Positions 36,938-47,885 are shown, counted from the first letter of the stretch. The stretch is DNA of 64,000 bases from Brachynemurus nebulosus (GCA_035578155.1 JAPWDM010000022.1:2543076-2607075); one strand, 5' to 3'. Notes: generated by a model from the letters alone, not told the origin. Program-made: numbers and translations.

Positions 36938-37560
36938 CAGTGTTTTTCAACCTGTGGATCGCGAAGCCTTTTTAAGAGGGTCGCAGTTACTTTAACAATA
37001 AAACTACACTAGTTCAACATATAATATTTAATAAAGAAAAGGTTAATTAAAGGTTACATTAATGTGATGGTTTGATACTTTCGCATGATTAAATTTCAAA
37101 ACAAATAACTGCGGCCCTTATTTTCATTATGAGTAGATCCGAGTTTTAAATAATTGTCGTCATATAGACGCTTTTCTTCGGTTTTGTTTCATTACTCTCA
37201 TTGGAACTTGAAGTTGACGGTTGTACAAGTCTTTCCAGAAACTCATCCATTTTCAATAATTACAATGAGTACAGAATTTTGGATATTACTCGTAAACAAT
37301 AAAAGACATTGAGACAATTACTAAAACAAACAACAAGTCAATTCAATAAATTTAAACACACAAGTCAATAAGACAAACAAACAATAAGTCAATTCAAAGC
37401 GAATTCACAATTCAAAGAATTCAAAAGTGTCATCCTTTACTCGCCTGATGCTCTATGCAGCGCTAATCACGTTGTGTTATGTCTCGCTCACATAAGTCAC
37501 GCGCACGTTCAGAATCTACTATAAGTCGTCAACTTCGATGTCGATATAAAAATATACCTG
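36938..37560 (-). mobile_element. internally deleted hAT element, copy 2 (truncated at one end)
   Basis: It starts on plus with CAGTGTTTTTCAACCTGTGG and matches copy 1 (30050-30797) in the opposite orientation through the remnant ORF and the 'gtgagcgagacata' region. Similarity fades near 37560, and no second CAGTGTT end is found, so the transposase 5' side of this copy is truncated or too diverged. Confidence 0.8.
37146..37250 (-). pseudogene. N-terminal hAT transposase remnant, copy 2
   Basis: This copy begins with an intact ATG and reads MDEFLERLVQPSTSSS, then a Glu/Ser/Lys linker. Relative to copy 1 it has a frame change within the Lys-rich stretch, so it runs into a stop after 34 residues instead of continuing to the RLYDDNYLKLGF motif. 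Its ATG supports the view that copy 1's TTG is a lost start. It carries no catalytic residues. Confidence 0.7.
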
Positions 37561-37564
37561 TTTA

Positions 37565-38310
37565 AAATCGTTTGTTACGTATGGGTCAATTCATATCAAG
37601 CGATCCAAAGACAATTACCTTACTATTTTATATTAACCTAAGATTTTGTCCTCTGGTTATACTAGGTGAAAGAAGAAAGAAACCAAAAGATTTTGTTTTT
37701 ATCTCATGTACTTTTTTATTAAACAATTTTTTTAAATTGTGAAAAATGTAAAATTTAGGCACACATTGTTTTACGTTTCTAGCCATATCTCGGCTTAGGA
37801 TAAAGATATACTTTGGAGCAAAATACCATTTTTTTTTCTTAAATTTACAAGCTTTAAAATGATATGCAACAAGCTAATTTCAAAAAAATTATAACTTTTA
37901 ATTTTTCAACTTAAATTTTGAATATTTTATTCAAAAAAAATAATATGATAAATCTTTTTGAAAAATTTTTTGGTAATTACTTAAATATTGATCTACAAAC
38001 AAACAAAATTTTAAGTTGGGATCCTATAGGGATCATATTTAAAAAAAAAAAATGTTTTTCTAATTCAATGTGCCTCCCAAAAACACTCAAAAGTTATTAT
38101 AATTTCTACTATCCTTTTTCAATATATTAAATAGTAGATCTTGTGAGAGATAGCTATATTACGAGTTTGTCTAAAACATAAATTTATGTGGATGAGTCAT
38201 TTCCAGTTGTCGTTCTTTTCTCTAAAACTCGTGGTTCTTTTTTTGAAGCAAGTATTTACACTGTATACCACTGAAAATTCTGACGACCATGACAACAATC
38301 CAATATAAGC
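37565..38310. other. AT-rich non-coding stretch, nothing recognised
   Basis: The frame at 37918-38130 (+) is Lys/Asn/Phe-rich and unrecognised. Confidence 0.45.
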
Positions 38311-38318
38311 AATTTATA

Positions 38319-38474
38319 GGCTTGTTCGAGCAGCAGTTTTGGATAGTACCAAAATGTCAGGTTTGTGCGCAAAAGGTTTAGAGTCATTATTAAAATCGCT
38401 CTGCGCATAATAAAATTGCTTTGCGCATAATCCTGACAATTTGGTACTATCCAAAACTGCTGCTCGAACAAGCC
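38319..38474. mobile_element. 156-bp MITE with ~45-bp inverted repeats and TTATA flanks
   Basis: Both ends read GGCTTGTTCGAGCAGCAGTT and continue through a tggatagtaccaaa-type block to a 'tgtcagg' block. TTATA stands on each outer side (38314-38318 and 38475-38479), an exact 5-bp direct repeat. A shorter TA reading is possible, so the superfamily is not fixed. The centre holds 'cgctctgcgcataataaaat', repeated as 'gctttgcgcataat'. Confidence 0.8.
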
Positions 38475-38479
38475 TTATA

Positions 38480-40180
38480 AGAGTGTGACAACAACACTTT
38501 AATGTATGGGTTTATTTTTATACCCCTGACTCAAAGTTAGTATTCCTTTAAGAAATATATCTTGCCATTTATTAGATAAAGACGAAATATACTATAGGAA
38601 TTCAAATGACTTTTGCTATTGCTTCTGAGACTACTAAAGTAGCATTATGACCACTTTTGAAAAATAAAAAACTGTTTCCCTCCAAAATAAAATTTTTTAC
38701 GCACATTTTACGTTTTAGAACTTCCTGAACAATTTTGATTTGGTGTCTGTCCGTCCGTCCGTCTGTGTGTCGCCCGTTTGCACCAGGTGATATAACTTCT
38801 GAATTATAAAATTATTTTTTATGAAATTGTCACAAATTATGCGGTCTGGTTCCTAGATGGTCCTCTACAAATTTCATTGCATTCGGAGTAATAGTATTCA
38901 CAGCGCTACCATGAAATTCCATTAAATGTCAATATTTTATTTACTGCTAGTCCCACTTCGCTCAAATTTTTCAAGTATTTTGGGTGTTAGTCTCTAAAAT
39001 ATTTTTGCTATTATTTTATAGTTCAGCCTTTAAGTATTTTGAGTTACAACAATTTTTTTCAAACTTTAAGGCGAAAATATTATAATTTCACGGTATACTT
39101 ATATTTGGTAGAATACTATATTAAAGTCTATTACGAGTACGAGGAAGCTGTGTGCCACACCCCATTAGCAGCGTATTTTTTCTGTAATGATAATTTAATT
39201 TTTTAAGCGACTTTTTGAGTTGTCTTTCTATACAATTTCTATATAAAGATTGGAGTTACACAACCCACTTTTACAAACTAGCAACACTTTCAATAGGATA
39301 CTGGGGTTACACAACCCACTTTTAGAAACACTAAACAATTAACTGAACTGCTCAAGGACTGGCATGAGATCGATTCATATCTAAAGTTCTGCTTGCAAGA
39401 TCCTACTTGTCTGTTTCCTGTCACAGCTTGACTGTCTCAGGACAAATAAAATAACTGTATCTTTATCAGAACTTATTGAAACTCACAGAGTTTCTTCCAT
39501 AACATACATAAAATTACCATTTACACATATAAACCCTATAGGTACCTGTTAATAAACTGAATTATAATCATCAGAACGCACTAATTTCAAGATTTTTTAA
39601 ATGCATTTTTAATGTCTCTTCATAAATGTATTTAAAAATATATATGATCCCATGAAGATCCTAACTTGATTTTTTTTAAAATTTTGTTTATAAAAGTTAA
39701 AAGAATAACTATAGGATTTTTTTCGAAATTTTTGAAAACATTATTTTCTTTGAATCCTTTTTGAAATTTTGAGTTTTTATATAAAAAATTTTAGTTGCTT
39801 TAAATACACACTTGTAATATATCAAATTAAAGCTTACGTAGTTCTGAAGAGAATAATGTTTTTTTTTTTTTATATTTCTATCACAACTCTAAACGGAGTT
39901 ACAGTAGAAAACGTATTATGTTACACTGTCAAAATTTGCGAATTTTCCAAATTTCAAAATTATTTAAAAAAGGCAACTAGTGATAAAATTCTAAAATTTC
40001 ACTAAAAAAAGTCACTAAAAACGAACAGAAGCTCCTATTTTACGTCTCCAAAAGATGCCAACACTTCAAAGCTAGGTTTTTCCTTTAAAATCTAATTTTT
40101 TATTGTTCTTTGGTAGTCTTTACCAAAGGGCTTAAAAAAATAGGGCTTTCCATTTGAAAGATACGACTTGACCTCAAAAT
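38480..40180. other. non-coding stretch with small repeats
   Basis: (TCTG/CCGT)n simple sequence lies at 38743-38770, in a setting ('aacttctgaattataaaatt') often found in retroposon 3' remnants. A 23-bp phrase, 'gttacacaacccactttta' and neighbours, occurs twice, near 39253 and 39307. No gene is supported. Confidence 0.45.
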
Positions 40181-40376
40181 GACTTTGAGAATGAAAGTCA
40201 AGGTCAAATTTAAGGTAACCATTTAATGTCCGCCTTCGTACCGAACAACTTTTGTAAAGGTCATTTTTTGATAGCTGGCGCCTCTGAAGAGATATTTAGA
40301 TGCATAGATTAAAATAGCCCACCTGTATATATATATAGGGTCATGTAAGGTCATGTTTAAGGTCAAATTCGAGGTC
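40181..40376 (+). promoter_or_regulatory. cluster of AGGTCA-type half-sites
   Basis: 'tcaaggtca' near 40197 matches the extended half-site bound by FTZ-F1/NR5-type receptors. Between 40330 and 40375 four half-sites follow in the same direction: GGGTCA, AGGTCA, AGGTCA and AGGTCA, with spacers of 4, 6 and 6 bp. 'ttgacctc' near 40168 is an inverted one. The sequence fits nuclear-receptor sites, but it may equally be a repeat-element sequence; no gene promoter is seen nearby. Confidence 0.35.
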
Positions 40377-40480
40377 ATTTTCTAGCTCTTCATTTCTTCC
40401 CATGAAACTTTTGTCCGGGTTATTTTTCGATAAAGTCAGTATTAACTGAGATTTTCAGCTGTTCCGGAACTTTATGAACG

Positions 40481-40587
<107 letters not shown>

Positions 40588-40589
40588 TG

Positions 40590-41875
40590 TCTTATTAAGA
40601 TTTTTGTATTTCTTGTTAGCAATTTCCACTTAAAATTTTAGGGTCGGCGGAACTAATCACATATCACTTTTAGCGATAGCGATGTTTTTCTATCTGTGAG
40701 TAAATAAAATATGTTTTATTACAAATTAATAAATTATTTACTTATTGTAAATAATCTGTTGTACTTAAACCAATGTAAAATTTATAATTACATAGGAAAA
40801 TTAAATAGTTAGAAAAAACTTGGTACAATTTTTTAAATTAGTGCGCAGATAATGAGACTGTTATATGTAGAGTTGTCTAGTCCGCTGTTGCCAAGTGTAA
40901 GCATGCATTTTATAATGAATGCTGTTTGATGGATATTTTTTAGCAAAGAAATTTTTTTCCACGTTATTGTATCGATGATGAGGGGTAAAATTTTCAACAA
41001 AGCTTGTTTGATATGCAACTAAAATATACCAAAAATGATAAATTTTTTTCGGTGAAATTATTATGTATTTTATCAGTACAAAATTATGAATGCATGAAAT
41101 GCCATAAAAGTTCATGTTAATTTTAAATTTTATATTATCGATAACCCGTTCTGAAATTTTGTACACTTATTGCAAATATATTAAAAAATAAATTTACAAA
41201 ATTTCATCCATTTCTCGGTGATTTTAGATAAGTGAAATACATTCTTAACATAACATTTGCACAAAAAATGCATATCTGTAGGCAAATCCCATCATAATAA
41301 TTCTCTTATGTATATATTAATTTATTTATATGTTGTTGCACGTCACTCAGCTGTCACGTGACGTATAATTCAATGAATAAGTAACGGCATAGACGGTCGT
41401 GATATAGAAGTAAAGAGGGTAAACATTTCGTTAATAGGGTATAATTTAAGCGCAAGATAAGACAATAAAGAAATTTTTTGTTGCTTTTCCATAATCTTCA
41501 ACTCAGTAACCGAAAAACTGATAATTAAGAACCCCTGCTGCAGCATCTTGCATAACATAGCGGATTTCAAAAGACATATTTATGAAAATAAAATTCTCAA
41601 AATATATAAGACAACTAATAATCTCCGTATTTCAAATTTTTGTCTATACATACACCACCCACATCGTTTAAATTTTTTTTATTTATAAGAAAATAACTAA
41701 ATACTAGTAAATACCTTATTAATAATATTCCACACGATGAAATACGTGGATTAAAATTATCATCCCCACTTTCCAATACGAAAAAGTATCTCAAAAAGCC
41801 GTCTTAATATGTACGTATATGCAAAAAATTTAAATATGTTGAAACTTTGGTGATTTGGGAAAAAATCAGTAGGTA
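40590..41875. other. AT-rich non-coding stretch, nothing recognised
   Basis: Frames at 40833-41166 and 41370-41570 (-) lack motifs and initiate weakly. No bounded repeat seen. Confidence 0.45.
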
Positions 41876-41879
41876 CTTT

Positions 41880-42130
41880 ATGATTCTTCATTTCTCTCGC
41901 CAAACGACTCTAAAGTAACCGTATTCACATTTCAATAACATACGTAATTTTCCCACCTTCGGATACTTGTGTAGATACCTACACTAACAGCTGTATGGAC
42001 GCTTTAATTTTAGATCTTCCTGGGTCTCAAGCGCTGTCGTGGAAGACAATTTATTACAAACTCTCATTCATTTTTCTAAGAGTTTCAAAAATATTTGAGC
42101 AAAATTTGGTTAACATTCATGTAACCCTTT
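41880..42130 (+). repeat. family C repeat, left part
   Basis: 'cgccaaacgactctaaagta', 'gtattcacatttcaataaca' and 'gcaaaatttggttaacattc' match 24780-24860 and 26110-26360. The non-LTR retrotransposon is inserted in it; the family resumes at 42646 and runs to about 42870. Confidence 0.7.
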
Positions 42131-42131
42131 A

Positions 42132-42645
42132 GTTTTTCCCATCTCTGGAAAGTGTATACAACGGCCAGACAGGCCCGAGAGTTTATAGTACTGCCCAGTT
42201 TAAAACGGAGAAAGGAATTACTATCTCTAAGCAGGGTACAGCTAAGCCGGTTAACAGGTATACTCACGGGGTATAACGTCCTGAGGAAGCACCTGCATAT
42301 TATTGGATTAGTGGAAAGTCCTCTCTGCCGAAGGGGTGGCTTGGAGGACGAATTTTCGTCCCATGTTCTACGCTCTTGTGAAGCATTGTCATCCCTGAGA
42401 TGCAAGTATCTGGTTCAGTTTCGCAAGTATTCTGGTATCAGTTCCGAGGACATGAGATGCAAGTATTCTGGTATCAGTTCCGAGGACATCAGGACTGCAG
42501 ACTGTAGTGCAATTCTGAGTTTCTATGTAGGACTGGGCCTTAGCTAGTCCCTCTTGAATATCGTGGGGTACAATGGGCCCGTATTTGGTGGCCTACGTGC
42601 AACGGGAGTTCTGAATCCCGACCCACTTACAGCATTCATTCATTC
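42132..42645 (+). mobile_element. 5'-truncated non-LTR retrotransposon insertion
   Basis: It contains the last part of a Jockey/I-type ORF2, a short 3' UTR and a terminal CATTCATTCATT repeat. It is bounded by the direct repeat AACCCTTTA (42123-42131 and 42646-42654), the expected target duplication. Family C sequence continues on both sides. 5' truncation is normal for target-primed reverse transcription. Confidence 0.85.
42143..42547 (+). CDS. C-terminal fragment of non-LTR retrotransposon ORF2 (reverse transcriptase/RNase H protein)
   Basis: The frame opens LWKVYTTARQAREFI, the end of the RNase H region, then LSLSRVQLSRLTGILTGYN, LRKHLHIIGLVESPLCRRGG, and a HVLRSCEALSSLRCKYL tail. This is the conserved 3' end of Jockey/I-like ORF2. 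The usual zinc-knuckle pattern CxxC...H...C is damaged: the second Cys of 'CRRCG' is Gly. Residues near the end are duplicated in frame: CKYSGISSEDMR is followed by CKYSGISSEDIR, from a 36-bp tandem duplication at 42423-42494. A TAG stop ends it. The fragment lacks reverse transcriptase and endonuclease, has no native start, and cannot act alone. Confidence 0.85.
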   Translation, partial: LWKVYTTARQAREFIVLPSLKRRKELLSLSRVQLSRLTGILTGYNVLRKHLHIIGLVESPLCRRGGLEDEFSSHVLRSCEALSSLRCKYLVQFRKYSGISSEDMRCKYSGISSEDIRTADCSAILSFYVGLGLS

Positions 42646-42870
42646 AACCCTTTATTTGAGATCTTCTGTGGAGCACTAGATCTCAGGGGCAAAGTTTTGA
42701 ATCTGGGTAATATTTGAACAAAAGTTGGCCAGGGCTCGTCAAGCTATTTATTTTGGGGGCTTTTTAGGTCTACAGAATATTGGGGGACAATTTTAAACTA
42801 ACGTTCATTTTCTCCGGAATTCCAATGATATTTAAGAATTTAGTAAAAATCAACTCAGCAGTAGGTAAAT
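42646..42870 (+). repeat. family C repeat, right part
   Basis: 'gggggacaattttaaactaa' and 'cgttcattttctccgg' match 26280-26330. This continues the copy split by the retrotransposon. Confidence 0.65.
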
Positions 42871-43267
42871 TTTAGGCAGATTTTATTTGGGCGGAAATCC
42901 AGATTTAGTGCGTTTTTCTATTTGTTCCACAAAAACAAAAATACAATAAAATATTTCAATAGTATTTTATATTTGAAAACGTAATGAAAAGTACACTACT
43001 TACAAACATGATTTTTCCACAGTACTTATTATGTCTATTATCGCGGGTCATAATGGAGTAAGGTAATTATGGTAAAAATACAGAGAAAACTGACGAAAAA
43101 TTAATGAAAGTAGTAAAGTATTATCCAGTTTAAATTGCATGATAAGTTTTTGTTATGCAGTACGTAAACACGATTTTATTAATTGGAAATATAGTAGGTA
43201 CCTACTACATCGTTTAGTATTCTATAGTATTCGTTTGTTTGCTATCATAGGTAAGATAAAGAAATGT

Positions 43268-43530
43268 CTTTTAGCGAATTTTCAGAATGAAAATTCAGCT
43301 ATTACAGCAGCTCTTATGGTAAGACCTAAGCCCGGGACTATGGCAGAAATTTGTTTTGGAGCCTCTAGAACTCGAAAATCTACTTCACTAAAATTTATAT
43401 ATATATAGATATATATATATGTATTTATGTGTGTACGCGATAGCTGTCGAACGAAGCATTTAATTGTTACGAAATTTGGTAAAATCGTTAATTGTTCAAA
43501 ACGCTTGGATAAGTTCGTTAGCCAGACACA
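43268..43530 (+). mobile_element. family B repeat copy with very short (TA)n
   Basis: The blocks run from 'tagcgaattttcagaatga' through 'cccgggactatggcagaaat' and 'ggagcctctagaactcg' to 'cgatagctgtcgaacgaagc'. Its TA tract is only about 30 bp and is interrupted, unlike the long tracts in other copies. The 3' part beyond 43530 fades. Confidence 0.75.
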
Positions 43531-43534
43531 TCCG

Positions 43535-44915
43535 ATGCCACAGACCGGATATTTTGGGCTTTAAAGTCTTTTTTTTGTGTTTTTGATCAGAATTTAAAAC
43601 TTTTTCAAAAATTTTATTACATTATCAAAAATTTCGTAAGAAGTTATATCAGAGAGCTTTTTATACTTTTTTTCTATATAACGTGGTTCTTAAGAAAAAT
43701 CAAAAATAATCTCTTTTTAAAAGTCTCTTTTTATTTGTTATTTCACTCTACCTCGTTTGATTTTTCTATTTAATATATATTGTGTTTATAAATGTGTCTA
43801 AGGGTGTTTCGTCACTAGTTATTTCTATTACCTAAATATATGTCAGATTTCTTTAATTAAACATTATGAATAATGTCTTAATAAATTTATAAAGTTATAT
43901 TATAAATGTTAATCAATTAAACTGTACTATTTATTTGATTAAATAAACTTTTGACATATTTTTTTTTGTGGTGTTGAATGGCCCTTAGCTATTTGTAAAC
44001 GAAGTACAAATTTTGATAATGTTAGTTTTTTGTTTTGTTTTTTTATAACAATCTGTCAAATGGAATCATTTTTAAATATATGCATATAATATGCATGCAT
44101 GTATATAACCTAATTATAAATATTTTTGTTTTAACACATTATATTTATTATTTTGAAAATTTTCTTATTTAATTTTAAATAAGATGAACTAAATTAGAAA
44201 AAACTAATTGATGGTAAGGAAATTTTATAAAAAAAAATATATATTTGACAAGATTTTGATGACATATAATTGGTATACTTTGGAATTAAAAACAAAGTAC
44301 ATGGGTACAATATAGTGTTTTTAACAGAAAATAAAGTTTTTGGAGCAACTAAACAGTGCCGGAACAACTAAATTAGCCATGTAGCAGGAGCCAGCAGTTA
44401 CGAGCCTCGCGCTTGTGTCCAAAAAAACAATACAAATTCACACAACATGAGTTATTTAACAAAAAAAAAAATAAAAATAGAAAAAAACGAATTTTGGCTC
44501 AACTTACATTTGAATGCTAAATCAAATCTACATAAGTGACATTTTTGACAAAAAAACACCAATAAAATTATGTATCATTTAATTAAAAATAAATTTTAAT
44601 CTTTCTTAAAATATTTTACATTGTTACACATATAATTTAATTTCCATTAATAATTGTTAATGAATTTTAACCTCTTTACACACGACAGTTAGCTATTCAA
44701 ACATTTTTACATTTGTAATTAAGTGTTAATTCGTTGTTGAAAACATTCATCACAAAAGATTGGAAATTTCTTTAGGTACTGGCAAGTAGATTGTTTGTCT
44801 ACAATTTAATTGAAATACTCATAAAACAATCTAAAAAATAAAAAAATACATTAATTAATTACTAAATTTTTTGAAATATTTAACATCTTACCTGAATGGG
44901 GTTATAAGTTCCAAA
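43535..44915. other. AT-rich non-coding stretch, nothing recognised
   Basis: No bounded element. 'cagtgccggaacaact' at 44356 resembles an hAT end but no partner was found. Confidence 0.45.
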
Positions 44916-44917
44916 AT

Positions 44918-45184
44918 ATGTTACAACCTTTCAAAATGTTGAACAATAATCCTATTTCAAATTTTAAATTTGTAATTCAATATCGACTAGATAAAATGTT
45001 TACAAATGAAAATGATTTCTACACACTAACTAAAAAAGTAATAGCCCATTTTCTGAACAAAGGAATAGACATTAAAGTATCCATCGTATCCATTAAAGAG
45101 ATTAAATATCAATTGTGTAGACAACCCAGCAGAGGGCAACAAGTTACAAACAACAAAGCAAATTCCTCAAAGCGGCAAATTTAA
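44918..45184 (+). CDS. unrecognised 88-codon open frame
   Basis: The frame begins at a non-ATG codon in a 'MLQPFKMLNNN'-like context (an ATG follows seven codons later) and ends in RQPSRGQQVTNNKANSSKRQI-type basic, polar residues. Its amino-acid mix is more balanced than that of most frames here, which are Phe/Ile-rich, and it contains no low-complexity tract. I recognise no domain. There is no support from neighbours. It may be an exon, a transposon relic or chance. Confidence 0.15.
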   Translation: MLQPFKMLNNNPISNFKFVIQYRLDKMFTNENDFYTLTKKVIAHFLNKGIDIKVSIVSIKEIKYQLCRQPSRGQQVTNNKANSSKRQI

Positions 45185-45648
45185 ATAATAAATAAATAAT
45201 TATAATTTTTTGTTTAGTCTATTTAAGAAAATAATTAGTCAATTAAATAAGTGTTAATTTATAATTTATTGAAGTAATAATTTTGATTACTAAAATCTAA
45301 ATCTTTTTAACAATGATTTATTATTAAATAATCAATATATAGATATATAATACAATTAGAAAAAATGTTATAAAATTTTGTGAAAAGCACACAGCCAAGG
45401 TTACTTAACGGATTTCGACTAGTGAAGTGTCTATGAATAGAGCATCATATCAGGGGTGGCACAAGAGAGCCTGAATTTTCAAATTTGGTTTCATTATTAG
45501 TTGTTATCGTTAGTTACGGAGCCACAAATTTTAATTTTTTTCCAAAGCAATTACACGTAAAGTAAAATAAATTGTTTATTCATTTCTCTTATAGAAATGG
45601 ATAAACAGATCTCAGGTAACTGTACTATTATTATTTAAATTAAGATAA

Positions 45649-46151
45649 GATGATTTTGTTAGTATAAGTGAGGGCAAAATTATCACCCAGGACCTTGGGA
45701 CCCCAAAAAAACTTCTTCATACTAAACAGCTGGGCGGATCTCAAGAAGATGTTGCAAAAATTAGATATGCTACTGAAATATGAATATTACTTGCTTTTAT
45801 AGTATTAATTATTTAAGTAACTGTTTTTATACAGAATTTCAGAATAGCGAATTAAAAAGTGAAGTAAGGTTAAGATTGTTCTGCAGAACCTTCTAATAGG
45901 GATCACATTAAATAGCTGAATGGTGCGGACAATTAAATCGATCCCCAAGTTACCCTTGAAACACTATTGGAATTCCAGAAAAAGATGAAAGTAGCATTAA
46001 AATTGTTATTCTCCAAGAAGGGTCTAAAACTGAAGAATATCTAAAACTATTATTACGGATATCAGAGCAAAGGTCTCAAACTAAAGCTACAAAATACAAA
46101 AATGTATTCCATTGCACGAAATTATATAAATCAAAATTAAAACAAAAATAA
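45649..46151 (+). pseudogene. decayed coding relic of unknown family
   Basis: Three frame-shifted stretches on the plus strand look coding. First, 45649-45783 reads ...EGKIITQDLGTPKKLLHTK, then QLGGSQEDVAKIRYATEI and a stop. Second, near 45840-45890 comes NSELKSEVRLRLFCRTF, then stops. Third, 45940-46020 reads QVTLETLLEFQKKMKVALK and, after a +/-1 shift, 45960-46151 reads ...GSKTEEYLKLLLRISEQRSQ, then TKATKYKNVFHCTKL, to TAA. Amphipathic Leu/Lys/Glu spacing suggests helices. The order and strand are consistent with one damaged gene. I cannot name the family. Confidence 0.4.
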
Positions 46152-46272
46152 AACAAAACAGAACAAAACAAAAATAAAACAAAACAGTGAAGCCGCAGGA
46201 CGGAAAGCAGAAAAAAATTATAAATTTTTCTGTTACTTAAGTAAAAATTCATTTAACTATTAAATTATTATT

Positions 46273-46364
46273 TTAAGCGACTTTCCATTTTGGAACTTAA
46301 TTTATGACGGAGAATGTCATGGAAAGATCCGAGTTCGGGACTATACGGCAGAAATTTGTTTAAA

Positions 46365-46366
<2 letters not shown>
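46273..46366 (+). mobile_element. family B left half, joined to long (TA)n
   Basis: 'agcgactttccattttgg', 'ccgagttcgggactatacgg' and 'cagaaatttgttt' are the family B 5' block. The right half (47122-47505) lies beyond a cluster of TA tracts and an inserted foldback element, so one family B copy has been split. Confidence 0.7.
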
Positions 46367-46367
<1 letters not shown>

Positions 46368-46456
<89 letters not shown>

Positions 46457-46457
46457 C

Positions 46458-46541
<84 letters not shown>
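46368..46541. repeat. long (TA)n tract
   Basis: About 170 bp of TA with a few C or G interruptions. It is the longest tract in the window. Confidence 0.95.
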
Positions 46542-46544
<3 letters not shown>

Positions 46545-46605
46545 ATATAATCTGTTGACGCAATCCATTCATGTATCATATGAAAATATGGAATAAAGTT
46601 TATTA

Positions 46606-46609
<4 letters not shown>

Positions 46610-46677
<68 letters not shown>
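46610..46677. repeat. (TA)n tract
   Basis: About 65 bp of TA just left of the foldback element at 46693. Confidence 0.95.
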
Positions 46678-46684
<7 letters not shown>

Positions 46685-46692
46685 CGGGGTCT

Positions 46693-46848
46693 AAAACAAA
46701 TAACTCTCGTCCTTTTGTGGAGGGCGACTCCTAGCAAACTGTAGACACTAAAACCGCAGAAATTTTTTCGAAATTAACAGTCGCGTCACCCCTCAAACGG
46801 ATAAGAGTCATTTCCTTTACACCCTGTATATAGTATATGCACACATAA

Positions 46849-46901
<53 letters not shown>

Positions 46902-47054
46902 GGTGTGTATATATATATTATATACAGGGTGTAAAGGAAATAATTCTTATTTCCTATATCGAGGGGTGACGCGACTGTTAATTCCGAAAAAAATCCTGCG
47001 GTTTTAGTGTCTACAGGGTGCAAAGAGTCACCCACAAAAGGACAAGAGTTATTT

Positions 47055-47059
<5 letters not shown>
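46693..47059. mobile_element. foldback element inserted in (TA)n and centred on (TA)n
   Basis: The arms 46693-46840 and 46913-47059 are reverse complements: 'aacaaataactctcgtcctt' with 'tgtggagggcgactcc' outside, and 'cgcgtcacccctc' plus 'cctttacaccctgtata' inside. The centre is a TA tract (46852-46898). TA tracts also lie immediately outside both ends, so the element probably inserted into a microsatellite. The 'tatacagggtg' motif at the centre resembles termini of TA-inserting insect MITEs. Confidence 0.75.
46852..46898. repeat. (TA)n tract at foldback centre
   Basis: About 45 bp of TA between the two arms. Confidence 0.9.

Positions 47060-47122
<63 letters not shown>
47060..47122. repeat. 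(TA)n tract
   Basis: About 60 bp of TA between the foldback element and the family B right half. Confidence 0.95.
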
Positions 47123-47126
<4 letters not shown>

Positions 47127-47505
47127 GTGTGTGTCTGCGCGATAACTCTCGAATGAAGCATTCAATCCTTACGAAATTTTGTTAGAAGTTCAAAAGTCTC
47201 AAAAGCTGGGACGAGTTCGTTAGCTGATATGTCCGATTTTTAGAAGCCATTTTTCATCATTTTTAGTGATTTTTTGGTTAAACTTATTTAAATGCATATG
47301 TGCTATACTATATGTGATCTGCCAGGGTCCTGGGGACTCAAAAGTAAAAAATTAACTACTCAACCGATTTCGAAAATCTTATCACTGTTATAGAGTTAAA
47401 CTATTTTAGATGGATACAAGTTGTTATATGAGATCCGTCAGTGTCCTATCTTTGAAAATTCGCTATGTTATGCAGGTGCTGCGACAGGGGTATTTAGTTT
47501 TTTAA
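47122..47505 (+). mobile_element. family B right half
   Basis: 'tgtgtgtgtgtctgcgcgat', 'aactctcgaatgaagcattc', 'gacgagttcgttagc' and finally 'aattcgctatgttatgcagg' with 'gcgacaggggtattta'. It matches 14830-15167 in order and spacing. Confidence 0.75.
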
Positions 47506-47509
47506 AAAG

Positions 47510-47885
47510 AAAGAATATGTTTCTAGTCTTTTTAGATCACACTGCAAACGTACCACTCGTAGGTATACAGAGTAACTAATATAATAAATATGTAAAATAT
47601 TGTAGTAATCTTTAATAGAAAAAAAAAAAGAAAGAAACAGTTTTGTTTTTATTTATTTAATATTTGTATTGTATGATTGTACGGGTTTAATTCGTAAATG
47701 ACTGTATGTCATTACTTTGTACTTAAGATAAGAAAGGAATATTCGTATTTAAATTTCAATCTACTTCAAGTGTATTAAAATGTGAACCAATACAATTTAT
47801 ACTATTTTTATTTCTGTTCAAAACCTAATCTAAATTTTCTTGAAATTTTTAATTTAAATCTCATAACAACCTTCGATGGACACTA
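47510..47885. other. AT-rich spacer, nothing recognised
   Basis: No repeat or coding signal. Confidence 0.5.
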
